A DNA stretch of 64,000 nt from Bacillus sp. RO2 (GCF_012911845.1 NZ_JAAXCU010000041.1:124001-188000), one strand, 5' to 3'; counted from the stretch's first letter, positions 27,114-36,433 are shown. The notes: generated by a model from the sequence alone, not told the origin. Made by a program: numbers and translations.

Positions 27114-28706
27114 ATGAATGGAATAATCAGTAACATGTTATCTAAACAAATGCCTTATGTAGAAGCGGCTAAGGAACATATTAAAGCTGCCTACAAAGAA
27201 GACAGTCACCCTTGGGTAGTTGGTTATAGTGGTGGAAAAGATTCTACAGTTGTTGTCCAATTAGTGTTTGAAGCATTAAGTGAGATGCCTCAAGAAGAAC
27301 TTCATAAGAAGGTATATGTAATTTCGTCCGATACACTAGTTGAAACACCTTTAATTATTAACTCCATAACCAAGACATTAAGAAGAATTCAAGATGAGGC
27401 GTTAAATCGTAACCTACCTATTGAAACTCATAAAGTGAAACCACAGATTAAACAGTCTTTCTGGGTAAATATTATTGGTAAAGGTTACCCTTCACCTAAC
27501 CAACAATTCAGATGGTGTACCGATCGTCTTAAAATAGATCCAGCTAACCAATTTGTTATGGATAAGGTCTCTTCATTTGGAGAAGTTATCATGGTACTTG
27601 GTGTGCGTGAAGATGAAAGTGCAACTCGTGGGAATGTAATTCGTTCACACACCGTAGAAGGTAAAACATTCATGAGACATTCTACGTTATCTAATGCATT
27701 TGTATATGCACCAATAAGATCTTTTTCACTAGACGATGTATGGGAGTATTTGTTAAATCACGCTTCTCCATGGGGTGACGATAACCACGAACTTCACAGA
27801 CTCTATCAAGATTCTAATAGTGGTGAATGTCCTCTTGTCATTGATAAGAATATTAAAGAGAGTGCAGGATCATGTGGAAATAGTCGTTTTGGATGCTGGG
27901 TTTGTACCGTTGTTAACGAAGATAAAGCATTAAATGGGTTTATTCAAAGTGGACACGACTGGATGAAGCCTCTCCTTGATTTCAGAAATTGGCTAGCATC
28001 AATTAGGGATGACCGTACTAGAAGAATGAAGTATCGTATGAACGGCCAAATCTATTTTAGAGATGTAAAAATTGAAGAGATTGATGGGGTACCACATGTG
28101 TTTATCCCCAAAAAATCAAGTAGAGAGAAGGAGTATGTTTCTCTGGATAAATATATAGTTATTGAAAGAGATGAACTAAGAGAATATGTTGCTAAATACA
28201 ATATTGACTTAAGTTCACCAGAGGGCGGACGTAATATCTTAGTCAAATATAAAGAAGAAACTCTTGATGGCCAGGTTATCACCAAACACGCACAATTAGG
28301 CTTAGGCCCATTCACATTAGAGACTAGAAAAGAGATTTTATCAAAATTACTTGAGGTCCAAAAGAATTTGAACCATCCCGATGATCCCTATTATGAGTTA
28401 ATAAGTGTAGATGAGTTAAAGGCTATAAGGAAGATATGGTTTAAACACGGTGATTGGGAGGATCAAATTCCTACCATCTATCAAAACATTATTGGAAACT
28501 CAGTAGATTGGGAAATGGATGATCGTCCTTTATTTGACAAAGACCAAATTTCTGATCTTGAACTATTATGTGATCAATATAAGGTTGATATTAAAGTGCT
28601 AAAAAAATTAGTTTCGATTGAGAAAGATTATGCAGGATATAAAGTTCGTAGAGGATTAATGGATGATTTATCTCGAGCATTAAAGCAAGACTATTTACAC
28701 TTATGA
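27114..28706 (+). CDS. dndC: DNA sulfur-insertion protein DndC (PAPS reductase-like)
   Basis: 530 residues. The PP-loop SGGKDST lies at 39-45 in VVGYSGGKDSTVVVQL. RWCTDRLKI (133-141) and VLGVREDES follow. Cysteines C239, C254, C261 and C264 (GECP, then SCGNSRFGCWVC) fit the iron-sulfur cluster ligands known in this family. DndC activates the DNA phosphodiester with ATP and uses sulfur delivered by DndA. All expected motifs are intact, so the enzyme should be active. The ribosome site AAGGAG lies at the end of dndB. Confidence 0.95.
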   Translation: MNGIISNMLSKQMPYVEAAKEHIKAAYKEDSHPWVVGYSGGKDSTVVVQLVFEALSEMPQEELHKKVYVISSDTLVETPLIINSITKTLRRIQDEALNRNLPIETHKVKPQIKQSFWVNIIGKGYPSPNQQFRWCTDRLKIDPANQFVMDKVSSFGEVIMVLGVREDESATRGNVIRSHTVEGKTFMRHSTLSNAFVYAPIRSFSLDDVWEYLLNHASPWGDDNHELHRLYQDSNSGECPLVIDKNIKESAGSCGNSRFGCWVCTVVNEDKALNGFIQSGHDWMKPLLDFRNWLASIRDDRTRRMKYRMNGQIYFRDVKIEEIDGVPHVFIPKKSSREKEYVSLDKYIVIERDELREYVAKYNIDLSSPEGGRNILVKYKEETLDGQVITKHAQLGLGPFTLETRKEILSKLLEVQKNLNHPDDPYYELISVDELKAIRKIWFKHGDWEDQIPTIYQNIIGNSVDWEMDDRPLFDKDQISDLELLCDQYKVDIKVLKKLVSIEKDYAGYKVRRGLMDDLSRALKQDYLHL

Positions 28707-28728
28707 TTAAGGAAAATGAGGTTTTATC

Positions 28729-30708
28729 ATGATAATAAATGATATCCAATTAACGAATATTGGTGCGTATAGAGGAAAAAACTACTTTGACTTCAGACCT
28801 GATAACAATAAAAATGTTATCCTAGTAGGCGGAGAAAATGGTGCTGGGAAGACAACTTTATTAAACGCCATTAAACTAGGGCTTTTTGGTTCTTATGGAT
28901 ATGGATATAAGACAGAGAGTGCTGAGTACTATAAAAGAGTTCAAAGCATCCTAAACCAAAATGCGAAAAGATTAAATGAAGATAATTTTAGGATTAAGCT
29001 TGAATTTAGTTTGGTAGATGAGTTTGAACGCACTGATTATGTTTTACACCGTTACTGGAAGTTTACAAATAAAAGTTTAAAAGAATCGTTCGATTTAATT
29101 GCGAATGGCAAGCATCTATCAGAATATGAAACTGACTTATTTCAATCGAAACTTAAAGAAATTATGCCTCCCCAGTTATTAGATCTTTGTCTTTTTGACG
29201 GAGAGGAAATTGCAAGGATTGTTAATGAAGATTTACTATCCGACTACCTGAAGAAGTTATCAAGGATTGTATTTAACCTTGATCTATTCGAAACTTTAGA
29301 GTCAGATTTAGAGTCTTATGCAAGTCAAACATTAGATATGAAAAAAATGGCGTCCATTGAACAGGAACTTTATGAGTTAAACAAAGTGGAACGAGAATTT
29401 AAAACTAACCTACTAAACCAAAACGATAAACTTAAACAAATGTATGAAGAAAAAACTGAACTTGAAGATGAATATAATCGTCTGAAAATCGATTTCGAAA
29501 AATACGGTGGTTTAGTTAAGTCTGAACGAGAAGAAATTCTTAGAACGATGAATAATTTAGAGATGGAGAGAAAACAAAATCAAGAGAAGATTAGAGATTT
29601 TGTTTCAAACCTTCTTCCTTTCTACTTAACCAAAAGTTTAATATCCAATACTCGTGAACAAATTAAAGATGAAGAATCACTACAACTCTATAAACAATTA
29701 GATAAAAAATTAACGCAGGATAACCTAGATAAGATTCTCGAATCTGTCACTATCGATACTTCGCGAAGTGATGAATTAAGGAATAACCTATTAAGTCTAA
29801 TGAAACCTGAGCACGAGGTTACTCCTATTCACGGTTCTTCCTTTTCAGAGAGTAGTTTAATTGAAAACATGTACCATAAAGTTAGCAGCGATCGCAAAGA
29901 ATCATGTCAAAACATAATTGAAGATAACAAAAATAAGCTTAATGAGCTTCAAGCCTTAAGAGAAAAATTAAAAGTCAATGATACAACGAATGAGTTTAGT
30001 GACATGATTACAAACATGGAAACTATTCAAGGGAAAATTGTTATTCTTGACAATAAAATAAATCAGCTAGAACAGAATCTTCTAGAGAATAAAACAAAAT
30101 TAGAAGCTACATTAATATCAATTGAAAAAATACAAAGCACTCTAAGAGATGACGATAAAACAAAGAGTTCCTTCTTGGAATCTCAAAAAATAATTGCCTT
30201 GAGTAGACGCTTTAGGGAAATCCAATTAAAGAAAAAACTTCAAGAAGTACAAATAGAATCATCTAATATGTTAAAGAGGATTTTCAGAAAGCATAATTAC
30301 GTCACTTCTATCATTATTGAGCCAGAAACATATAATGTAGTCCTGTTAGATTCTAATAAGGAACAAATTGAGAAAACAACATTGTCTGCAGGTGAAAAGC
30401 AGATACTGTTGATTTCGATAATATGGGCTATCTTCAAATGTTCTGGAAGGAAAGTACCATTTATTTTTGATACCCTGTTAGGAAGACTTGATAAAACACA
30501 TAAAGCAGCTTTATTAAAAGAATTCATTCCTAACTGCGGTAAACAAGCAATCATCTTATCAACTGATACAGAAATTGATGAAGACCACTATATGCTATTA
30601 AAAGACTATATCTCAAAGGAATATATGTTAGACTTTAATGTTGCTAGAAAAGAAACAAACATCCTGATGCAATATTTCCCTTTTAAAGGTTCAGAGGTGA
30701 GAGTATGA
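28729..30708 (+). CDS. dndD: DNA phosphorothioation ATPase DndD
   Basis: 659 residues. Walker A GENGAGKT is at 35-42, then FDGEEIARIVNEDLLSDYL, a long coiled coil, the signature LSAGEKQILL and Walker B FIFDTLLGRLDKTHK. This is the SMC-like ATPase that works with DndC and DndE to open or position DNA for sulfur insertion. It overlaps dndE by four bases (ATGA), indicating coupled translation. It is clearly related to, but diverged from, the second copy at 14.5 kb. Confidence 0.94.
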   Translation: MIINDIQLTNIGAYRGKNYFDFRPDNNKNVILVGGENGAGKTTLLNAIKLGLFGSYGYGYKTESAEYYKRVQSILNQNAKRLNEDNFRIKLEFSLVDEFERTDYVLHRYWKFTNKSLKESFDLIANGKHLSEYETDLFQSKLKEIMPPQLLDLCLFDGEEIARIVNEDLLSDYLKKLSRIVFNLDLFETLESDLESYASQTLDMKKMASIEQELYELNKVEREFKTNLLNQNDKLKQMYEEKTELEDEYNRLKIDFEKYGGLVKSEREEILRTMNNLEMERKQNQEKIRDFVSNLLPFYLTKSLISNTREQIKDEESLQLYKQLDKKLTQDNLDKILESVTIDTSRSDELRNNLLSLMKPEHEVTPIHGSSFSESSLIENMYHKVSSDRKESCQNIIEDNKNKLNELQALREKLKVNDTTNEFSDMITNMETIQGKIVILDNKINQLEQNLLENKTKLEATLISIEKIQSTLRDDDKTKSSFLESQKIIALSRRFREIQLKKKLQEVQIESSNMLKRIFRKHNYVTSIIIEPETYNVVLLDSNKEQIEKTTLSAGEKQILLISIIWAIFKCSGRKVPFIFDTLLGRLDKTHKAALLKEFIPNCGKQAIILSTDTEIDEDHYMLLKDYISKEYMLDFNVARKETNILMQYFPFKGSEVRV

Positions 30709-31076
30709 ATTTTAGATTAAAAACATCAGAAGAAACTGGAGATCGATTAGTATTTCTTCAAAGTACCACAGGCTTAACATGGAATATTCTTTCTAGAATT
30801 GCTGTCTCTCTATCTTTAAACGACCCTTTAATCCCTGACTTAGTTGAAAATAAATCAGGTGTAGAGATTCATCGTAATGCAATGACAGGTGAAAATGACT
30901 ATGTTTACAAAGCATTGATTAGACAGCACGCGAAAAGGAATGTACCTGATGAAGAGTACTTCCCTGATCTCTTTAATGCCCATTTAGAAAGAGGCATTGC
31001 ATTGTTAGAAAATGAATACAAACATGCAGGGAACTATGAAAAGTTACTTACTAACCTACTAAAAATGGAGAATTAG
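30705..31076 (+). CDS. dndE: DNA phosphorothioation protein DndE
   Basis: 123 residues of usual DndE length. Recognisable parts are the N-terminal LKTSEETGDRLVFLQSTTG, then ILSRIAVSLSL, EIHRNAMTGENDYVYKALI and the C-terminal DLFNAHLERGIALLENEYK. In other species DndE forms a tetramer and binds nicked double-stranded DNA. The ATG overlaps the stop of dndD, and dndA follows 10 bp later. Confidence 0.93.
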   Translation: MNFRLKTSEETGDRLVFLQSTTGLTWNILSRIAVSLSLNDPLIPDLVENKSGVEIHRNAMTGENDYVYKALIRQHAKRNVPDEEYFPDLFNAHLERGIALLENEYKHAGNYEKLLTNLLKMEN

Positions 31077-31086
31077 GTGAAGAACT

Positions 31087-32205
31087 ATGCTTTATTTAGA
31101 TAATAGTGCAACCACCCCTATTCATCCCGATGTTAAAGAGGCGATGCTTCCTTACCTGATGGAGGAATTCGGAAACCCATCTAGTAAATATTATTCGGTT
31201 GCAGAAAATGCTAAAAACGCAGTAAAAGATGCCAGAGAGACTGTTGCCTCTTTACTTGGGTGTCAAGATGGTGAAGTTATTTTCACCAGTGGTTCGACTG
31301 AGAGTAATAACATGGTTATTAAAGGAGTTGCTGACCATTATTCTTCTAAAGGAAACCATATCATTACTACAAAAGTTGAACATCCTTCTGTTCTAGAAAC
31401 TTGTAGGTACTTAGAAACTAAAGGGTATGAGGTTACCTACTTAAACGTGGATAAGTTCGGTAGGATAGATCTTGGAGATTTAAAAGCTTCTATAAAAGAA
31501 AACACCATTCTGGTAACAATAATTTGGGGAAATAATGAATTAGGTTCTCTAAATGACTTAAAAGCAATCTCTGAGGTATGTCTTGAGAAAAATATTTTTT
31601 TCCACACAGATGCTACGCAAGTTATTGGGAAAGTAGATATAGATCTAAAAGAGTGTCCAGGCATTACTTTCTTATCTTGTTCGGCTCATAAGTTTCATGG
31701 TCCCAAAGGAATCGGCGCTACTTTTATTAGGAAAGATAGATACGAGATATTAACAAAAATAACTCCATTGTTGCATGGTGGTGGACAGGAATTAGGAATT
31801 AGAAGCGGAACCCTAGCTGTTCATAATATTGTTGGGCTTGGTAAGGCGGCTGAAATCGCAAAGAGTAACTTGGCCACAAATGTTGAAAAGCTTAACTTGC
31901 TAGAAGGTTATTTAACATCTATTCTGAGAGATAAGTTTTCTGGTCAAATCATTTTTAATCACGATAATCAGAATAAAATACCAGGTGTACTTAGTGTTCA
32001 ATTTGAAGGTGTGAACAACGAGTTACTTGTTAAAGGATTAGCTCCTGTTATAGCTGTATCTACTGGTTCTGCTTGCAGTTCTAGTAAGCCTTCTCATGTA
32101 TTAAATGCGATTGGGTTGTCTTTGGAGGAAGTGAGATCTACTTTAAGATTTTCTTTATCAAGTTTAATTTCCAAGGAAGATCTAGAAGTTTTTAAGGAAC
32201 TATAA
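31087..32205 (+). CDS. dndA: cysteine desulfurase DndA (IscS-like)
   Basis: 372 residues. It is a class V PLP-dependent desulfurase: the PLP lysine is K202 in SCSAHKFHGPKG, HTDATQ contacts the cofactor, and the catalytic cysteine is C330 in STGSACSSSKPSH. It takes sulfur from cysteine and passes it as a persulfide to DndC. Its position as last gene of the operon, ten bases after dndE, shows that this copy is dedicated to DNA modification. Placing it last is less common than first. Confidence 0.94.
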   Translation: MLYLDNSATTPIHPDVKEAMLPYLMEEFGNPSSKYYSVAENAKNAVKDARETVASLLGCQDGEVIFTSGSTESNNMVIKGVADHYSSKGNHIITTKVEHPSVLETCRYLETKGYEVTYLNVDKFGRIDLGDLKASIKENTILVTIIWGNNELGSLNDLKAISEVCLEKNIFFHTDATQVIGKVDIDLKECPGITFLSCSAHKFHGPKGIGATFIRKDRYEILTKITPLLHGGGQELGIRSGTLAVHNIVGLGKAAEIAKSNLATNVEKLNLLEGYLTSILRDKFSGQIIFNHDNQNKIPGVLSVQFEGVNNELLVKGLAPVIAVSTGSACSSSKPSHVLNAIGLSLEEVRSTLRFSLSSLISKEDLEVFKEL

Positions 32206-32211
32206 ATAATT

Positions 32212-32240
32212 GAGGGGACTGGATAAAATCCAATTCCCTT
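32212..32240. terminator. possible terminator between dndA and the HNH nuclease gene
   Basis: GGGGACTGGAT and ATCCAATTCCC pair around an AAA loop, with mismatches or wobbles, in the 36-bp gap between two converging genes. A T run follows on the plus strand but is short. Confidence 0.55.
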
Positions 32241-32241
32241 T

Positions 32242-33123
32242 CTACCTTACATATACGTTTTCATTATGCCATTCTAGAAAATAATCACTTGGGGGAGTCT
32301 CCCTAATGCCAGAGAGAAAACTTCCATTTAGTTGCTCTAGAACAGCTATACTATTATTTTCTTGAGCAACAAATCTTGGAGAAACTACAATCTCAAAAGT
32401 TTTAGGTTTTATTGTAATTACCCCTCTATCCAGCGCCCAATGATGGGTCTTACAAAGAGCAATACCATTACTCACGTCATCTGGCCCTCCGTATGCGTGC
32501 CAAAATACATGCGCAGCATCAATTCCAAAAGGAATACTATTAAACACAGAAGAGAACCCACATACACCACATCTATATCTATAATTAGCTAATACTTCTT
32601 TTGCAAATAATTGATTTCTTTTTTTCGTTGGTTGGGCTATTCCTACTGATAATTGTAAGTAATCCCTGATGTCTGCTTGTATTGTTTCTGGCCAAAACTT
32701 CTCTAATATATAAGCTCCTATTCTTGCTCTTGACTGCTCATCAGATTGTAGAAGAGAGAATATTGTCGGTTCGAAATACCCATATGTTTCAGGATCCCTT
32801 AGAATACTTTTAGATAACGTTCTTTTGTTATCAAATTCCACGCCGTAAGGGACTTTCACATCCCATATAACTGAACTATTCAAATGATGAAAAGGTTGTT
32901 CCGGACCGCTTTTATTTACATTACGGCCGCCAAAATTTCTTATAAGTAAATCAAGATCTTTCTCTATCTCAGTAAACCTAAATTGGTTATTTTCGCCCTT
33001 CCCCTCTTCAATTCGAGAAATTAAAAGTAATAATAAGAGTGGCTTCTTCAAAGATGCTCCTATCATTTTTTGTTTATGGAGTTTAATTTTATCTATTTCA
33101 CTCAATAATTCTTCTAATTTCAT
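32242..33123 (-). CDS. phosphorothioate-dependent HNH restriction endonuclease (SBD-HNH, McrA-like)
   Basis: 293 residues from MKLEELLSEID, start set by GGAGG five bases upstream. The N-terminal half matches the sulfur-binding domain pattern: KKPLLLLLLISRIEEG (26-41), FTEIEKDLDLLIRNFG and EQPFHHLNSSVIWDV (75-89). The C-terminal half is an HNH nuclease: C185-x2-C188, D202-A-A-H205, N219, C224 and H227-H228. Enzymes of this type bind phosphorothioated DNA and cut nearby, acting as type IV restriction. It is convergent with dndA. Its presence beside a complete modification operon is unusual. Confidence 0.85.
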   Translation of the reverse strand: MKLEELLSEIDKIKLHKQKMIGASLKKPLLLLLLISRIEEGKGENNQFRFTEIEKDLDLLIRNFGGRNVNKSGPEQPFHHLNSSVIWDVKVPYGVEFDNKRTLSKSILRDPETYGYFEPTIFSLLQSDEQSRARIGAYILEKFWPETIQADIRDYLQLSVGIAQPTKKRNQLFAKEVLANYRYRCGVCGFSSVFNSIPFGIDAAHVFWHAYGGPDDVSNGIALCKTHHWALDRGVITIKPKTFEIVVSPRFVAQENNSIAVLEQLNGSFLSGIRETPPSDYFLEWHNENVYVR

Positions 33124-33363
33124 AATAACCTCCAAATCACAATATATTCTCTTTAGCGTTCAGTATGTAATAAGCTGCGCGCGAAAAAACTAACTATCAT
33201 TCACGTTGTCAAATTTCTAATTATCCCTATTATAACTTATTACCACCAATATTAGAGTTAAATGATTATCTAGGGTAACATGTAAGGTGATTTTCTTTTT
33301 TGACTAGTTACTTGTAAAAATTTAGAATAGTATTATCATATAAGAAGAAAGGAAGTGAATAAT

Positions 33364-33546
33364 ATGCAAGAGAGTAAACACTTATACAAAGAGGGAAACT
33401 ATCGTTTTTGGTTGGACGCTGAGAAGGGCTACCTTCGCTTTAAGTTAGATGGCAATTCGGAACTTTACAGTATCCCGAAAGATTCAAAACTCTACGACCG
33501 CCTAATGAGTGATGTTTTTGGTAAAGAAAAGAAAGTTCAAGAGTAA
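33364..33546 (+). CDS. small hypothetical protein
   Basis: 60 residues from an ATG at 33364, ten bases after AAAGGA. The sequence is rich in charged and aromatic residues (KEGNYRFWLDAEKGYLRFK, then ELYSIPKDSKLYDRLMS). It has no signal peptide or membrane segment. It is the first gene after the island on this side. No family is recognised. Confidence 0.6.
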   Translation: MQESKHLYKEGNYRFWLDAEKGYLRFKLDGNSELYSIPKDSKLYDRLMSDVFGKEKKVQE

Positions 33547-33679
33547 TTTCTACATAATAGAAGCTAAGCCCCCTAGTTTTAATATGTAGAGTTTATTTGC
33601 TTCCGAGTTATTCATTTAAAGCAGCCACCTACTCCTAGTCTTCTTAAACTCATTCCCAAACCCACCTTTTCTTAATTCT

Positions 33680-34210
33680 CTATTTCACAACCCGCTCCTC
33701 TTTCACCCCATTTATTGACTTTGCAATCCCCTCACATTTCTTTATCCCCCATATATAATGGTCCGAAGTGTTCGCTGCAAAATAGCTGTATAAATTACTT
33801 GTTTTCGTCCATTTATAGTGCTTTTTTGTCATGATTTCTTCATTGGTATGGGATCTAATTAGTTCCATCACCCGCTCATGGCTTAGCTTCAATTTCTTCA
33901 TTGCTTGATTTAATGTTACGTCTTGGTAGTTTTCCCATCTTCGCATATTGAGTAGCCCGATCTTGCTAAATTTATAACCCGGTGCCGGCATAGACGGGGT
34001 ATCTCCAGCCATGCCTTCCCTGTACCATCGCTCCAGCATGGCATGCCATTCATACAGGTGAATGATGACATCACGAAAATTCTTATTTCTTTCTTGCGTT
34101 TCAATGGAGAGGCCTCTTTTTCTGATTGGTACGGATTCAATAATTTCAAGTAATCTATTAAAGTTAATCTCACTATTCATCAGTAGAATTTCTTTTTCAC
34201 TTGTAGTCAC
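33680..34210 (-). CDS. ClbS/DfsB family four-helix bundle protein
   Basis: 176 residues starting at GTG with GAGAGGAG upstream. Typical stretches are NFRDVIIHLYEWHAMLERWY, MPAPGYKF and YSYFAANTSDHYIWGIKK, as in ClbS/DfsB (DinB-like) proteins. ClbS is a colibactin-resistance hydrolase; most family members are uncharacterised and may act on reactive small molecules. It overlaps the degraded DUF2500 gene by 14 bases. Confidence 0.88.
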   Translation of the reverse strand: MTTSEKEILLMNSEINFNRLLEIIESVPIRKRGLSIETQERNKNFRDVIIHLYEWHAMLERWYREGMAGDTPSMPAPGYKFSKIGLLNMRRWENYQDVTLNQAMKKLKLSHERVMELIRSHTNEEIMTKKHYKWTKTSNLYSYFAANTSDHYIWGIKKCEGIAKSINGVKEERVVK

Positions 34211-34529
34211 CTTGGTACTCCTCTCCTCCCGAAATACTCACTTTGTTCCGCTCAAAGCCTAAATACCGAGTCCCTTGAAAACTTAATACTCCATTGTCAT
34301 CTTCGGAAAGTAACCCATACTCCTTACCAGCAACATGAAACTCCGAACGGTCTCCACTTTCGAACTCGAATGTAACATAATAGCTGGTATGTGCGCTTGA
34401 GGAATGGTGGTGATGGTTGTCATGATGATGCATATTGGACCTTTTGGTTACATCTATCCGTTTTGATGTAACAATAGCTGGAACACTAGACTCTGCAATG
34501 GAATAAACATTAGGTGCAACTCGATGAAC
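34197..34529 (-). pseudogene. DUF2500 protein, N-terminally truncated
   Basis: The frame after the ATG at 34433 gives 78 residues (HHHDNHHHHSSSAHTSYYV, then FESGDRSEFHVAGKEYGLL and FQGTRYLGFERN), the DUF2500 core. The same frame continues upstream to 34529 with SSVPAIVTSKRIDVTKR, which is the segment that normally precedes this core, and is then closed by a TAG at 34530-34532. No start codon or membrane anchor is present where the family has one. I read this as a gene that lost its 5' end; the 78-residue remnant may or may not be expressed. Confidence 0.65.
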
Positions 34530-34629
34530 CTATTTAATTGAATAGCTATGATAAAGGATAATATTTTTATTAAAAACATTAATGTAAACCCCATATATTA
34601 AAGCTCCATAAGTTAAAAAAGGCACTGGG

Positions 34630-35505
34630 TTAAAAATAATTCTTTAAAAACTCTACAATATCATTGTTAATTTTTATCAGGTGTTCTTCAGACGGGAAAT
34701 GACCCATATCGTAAGTCTTAAATGCAATTAAATTTGGAATGATTTCTCTAGCTACTTTATTTAATCTACTTTCTGGAAAAAAGATATCTTTTTTACCTGC
34801 TATGATTAAAGTAGGAGAATTATAATGTGTTAATTCTTCCTTCGTAGTTAATTTAGGCATTTCTTGTTCAAGTCTAATATATTTAAATACATCTCCAATA
34901 ATTTTTTTATCTATTTCTCTCATACTATTATCTGACATAGTATCAGTGATTTTATTAAGATGTTTTTGTGATGAAGTACCATTAAATAAGACTAAAGGAA
35001 GTAAAATTTCTTTAATCATTCTAATCTTAGAACCTAATCTTATTCCTGCTGGTGATACCAAAACAGAACAGTCAATTTTGTCTGGCATAAATGTCGCTAA
35101 TCTCAAAATAATACCTGCGCCGTAGGACGGACCAACAAAAGCACTACTTTCTATATTAAAGTAATCCATTAGTTCCTTTATCCACTGGGCAAAACTATTG
35201 TCCTTCGCAGAAATTCTACTTTCACCACTGTATCCTGGATGACCAATAGTATCTGGTGCATAAACTCTATATTTATCTACTAACGGTAAAAACCAAGATA
35301 AAGTCATTGGATTTATGCAATTACCACCCTGAAATATAAATATAGGTTTTCCTTCCGGTGGTCCTGCTACAAGAATATGTGTTTTACCATAACTTGTATC
35401 AACATATATCTGCTCGACATCAAAATCAAACGACTTTAGATAATTATCGTAATGTTGAGTAATAAGTGTTTTCCCTTCACCTTTATAAATGGTTCCTGCA
35501 CCCAA
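34630..35505 (-). CDS. alpha/beta hydrolase
   Basis: 291 residues from a TTG at 35505, six bases after AAAGGAGGG. The oxyanion region is FIFQGGNCINPMTLSWF, the nucleophile elbow GPSYGAGI, and the acid and histidine lie in IAGKKDIFFPESR and YDMGHFPSEEH. It is a cytoplasmic hydrolase of unknown substrate. The family includes esterases, dehalogenases and C-C hydrolases. It stands alone, with about 170 bp free on the 5' side. Confidence 0.85.
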   Translation of the reverse strand: MGAGTIYKGEGKTLITQHYDNYLKSFDFDVEQIYVDTSYGKTHILVAGPPEGKPIFIFQGGNCINPMTLSWFLPLVDKYRVYAPDTIGHPGYSGESRISAKDNSFAQWIKELMDYFNIESSAFVGPSYGAGIILRLATFMPDKIDCSVLVSPAGIRLGSKIRMIKEILLPLVLFNGTSSQKHLNKITDTMSDNSMREIDKKIIGDVFKYIRLEQEMPKLTTKEELTHYNSPTLIIAGKKDIFFPESRLNKVAREIIPNLIAFKTYDMGHFPSEEHLIKINNDIVEFLKNYF

Positions 35506-35673
35506 TAAAATCCCTCCTTTATGCATATACAAATATCACCAGAGTTATTTAACATAGCTAATTGAATAAGAGAGCTAATTAAAATATGTATCTTATCTCC
35601 AAATTTTTTGAAAATCACATCCAAAATAAAACAGGCTAATTGAAATTAATAGTATAACGTGTGGCTTGTTTGC

Positions 35674-35865
35674 TTATTTAATAAGTAAGAAAGCAATAGG
35701 TGCTACTAATAAGGAAATAATTACGCTTTGAAAAAAAGTAATTGTAATATCTTTTTTCCAAGAGTTCCTTTCTGGGTAACGGTTGTTTATTCTTTGGAAT
35801 ATGAGAAAAATTAGCCACCAAAAAATAATTGTGTAAAGTGCAGAAGTGATACTTTCATAATACAA
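35674..35865 (-). CDS. small two-TM membrane protein
   Basis: 63 residues, TTG start six bases after GGAGGGG. Two hydrophobic helices (ALYTIIFWWLIFLIF and TFFQSVIISLLVAPIAFLL) flank a polar loop with RYPERNSWKKDI. It has a clear paralogue at 53328-53519 (FGFLFWWALLLVFKRF, NTWKRDISVTFIQSL). The function is unknown. The N-terminus overlaps the 3' part of the next gene upstream. Confidence 0.7.
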   Translation of the reverse strand: MYYESITSALYTIIFWWLIFLIFQRINNRYPERNSWKKDITITFFQSVIISLLVAPIAFLLIK

Positions 35866-36077
35866 GTTAATCCCCTCCAGTAATTATTCATAAAATTCAA
35901 ATTCACACCTCTTTTTTGTTCCTTATTTTCTACATTTATTAAAACTTTAAAGTCGTCTACTTGATGAGAATCATTTTTTACATATGATTCACTTCTTACT
36001 TTTTCTTCTCTATCACAACCAAATAGTCCGAAGCCCATAATAATAATTAACAGAGTGTAACTTAATACACCCTTCAG
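35811..36077 (-). CDS. short lipoprotein-like protein with non-ATG start
   Basis: Reading from CTG at 36077, which lies six bases after AAAGGGGG, the product starts LKGVLSYTLLIIIMGFGLFGC, a lipoprotein signal with a cysteine at the expected place, then a polar region (DREEKVRSESYVKNDSHQ). Starting at the first ATG (36038) would remove most of the signal. The C-terminal 35 residues overlap the downstream gene and look non-native, so the 3' end may be frameshifted. No family is recognised. Confidence 0.4.
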   Translation of the reverse strand: MKGVLSYTLLIIIMGFGLFGCDREEKVRSESYVKNDSHQVDDFKVLINVENKEQKRGVNLNFMNNYWRGLTCIMKVSLLHFTQLFFGG

Positions 36078-36247
36078 TTAGCGCCCCCTTTTTCACCACC
36101 TTATTCCATAAATCCCCTTCATTATTTCTGTATTCTCTCCAGGATAATTGAGTAAGGTATTATAATGACGCCTATATGTCTACGGATATCATTTATTATT
36201 CGCTCCCCAATTTCTAGCCTTCTCCACCAACTCATTCATAAACTCCT

Positions 36248-36433
36248 CTATTCAGACCTTTTCTTTTTGAATGGTTTTTGGGAGTTATCCCACATCCAGT
36301 GAATGATGGTAATAATAATAGATAAGATGAAAACATGAATCCCTTTTGTGAAAGTTTCCCCGACTCCCAACACAACTAAAACGATATATGCTAAAGCGAA
36401 GAATGTAATAAAGGACAAACCGTATTTTTTCAT
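36248..36433 (-). CDS. small membrane protein
   Basis: 61 residues from MKKYGLSFITFFALAYIV, with GGAGG five bases before the ATG at 36433. Two membrane helices are followed by a very basic tail (KPFKKKRSE). The function is unknown. Confidence 0.65.
   Translation of the reverse strand: MKKYGLSFITFFALAYIVLVVLGVGETFTKGIHVFILSIIITIIHWMWDNSQKPFKKKRSE

Noticed and set aside
7000-33700. Search for integrase, transposase, tRNA or att repeats at island borders
   Set aside because: None was seen by eye on either side; the means of island transfer cannot be stated from this window.
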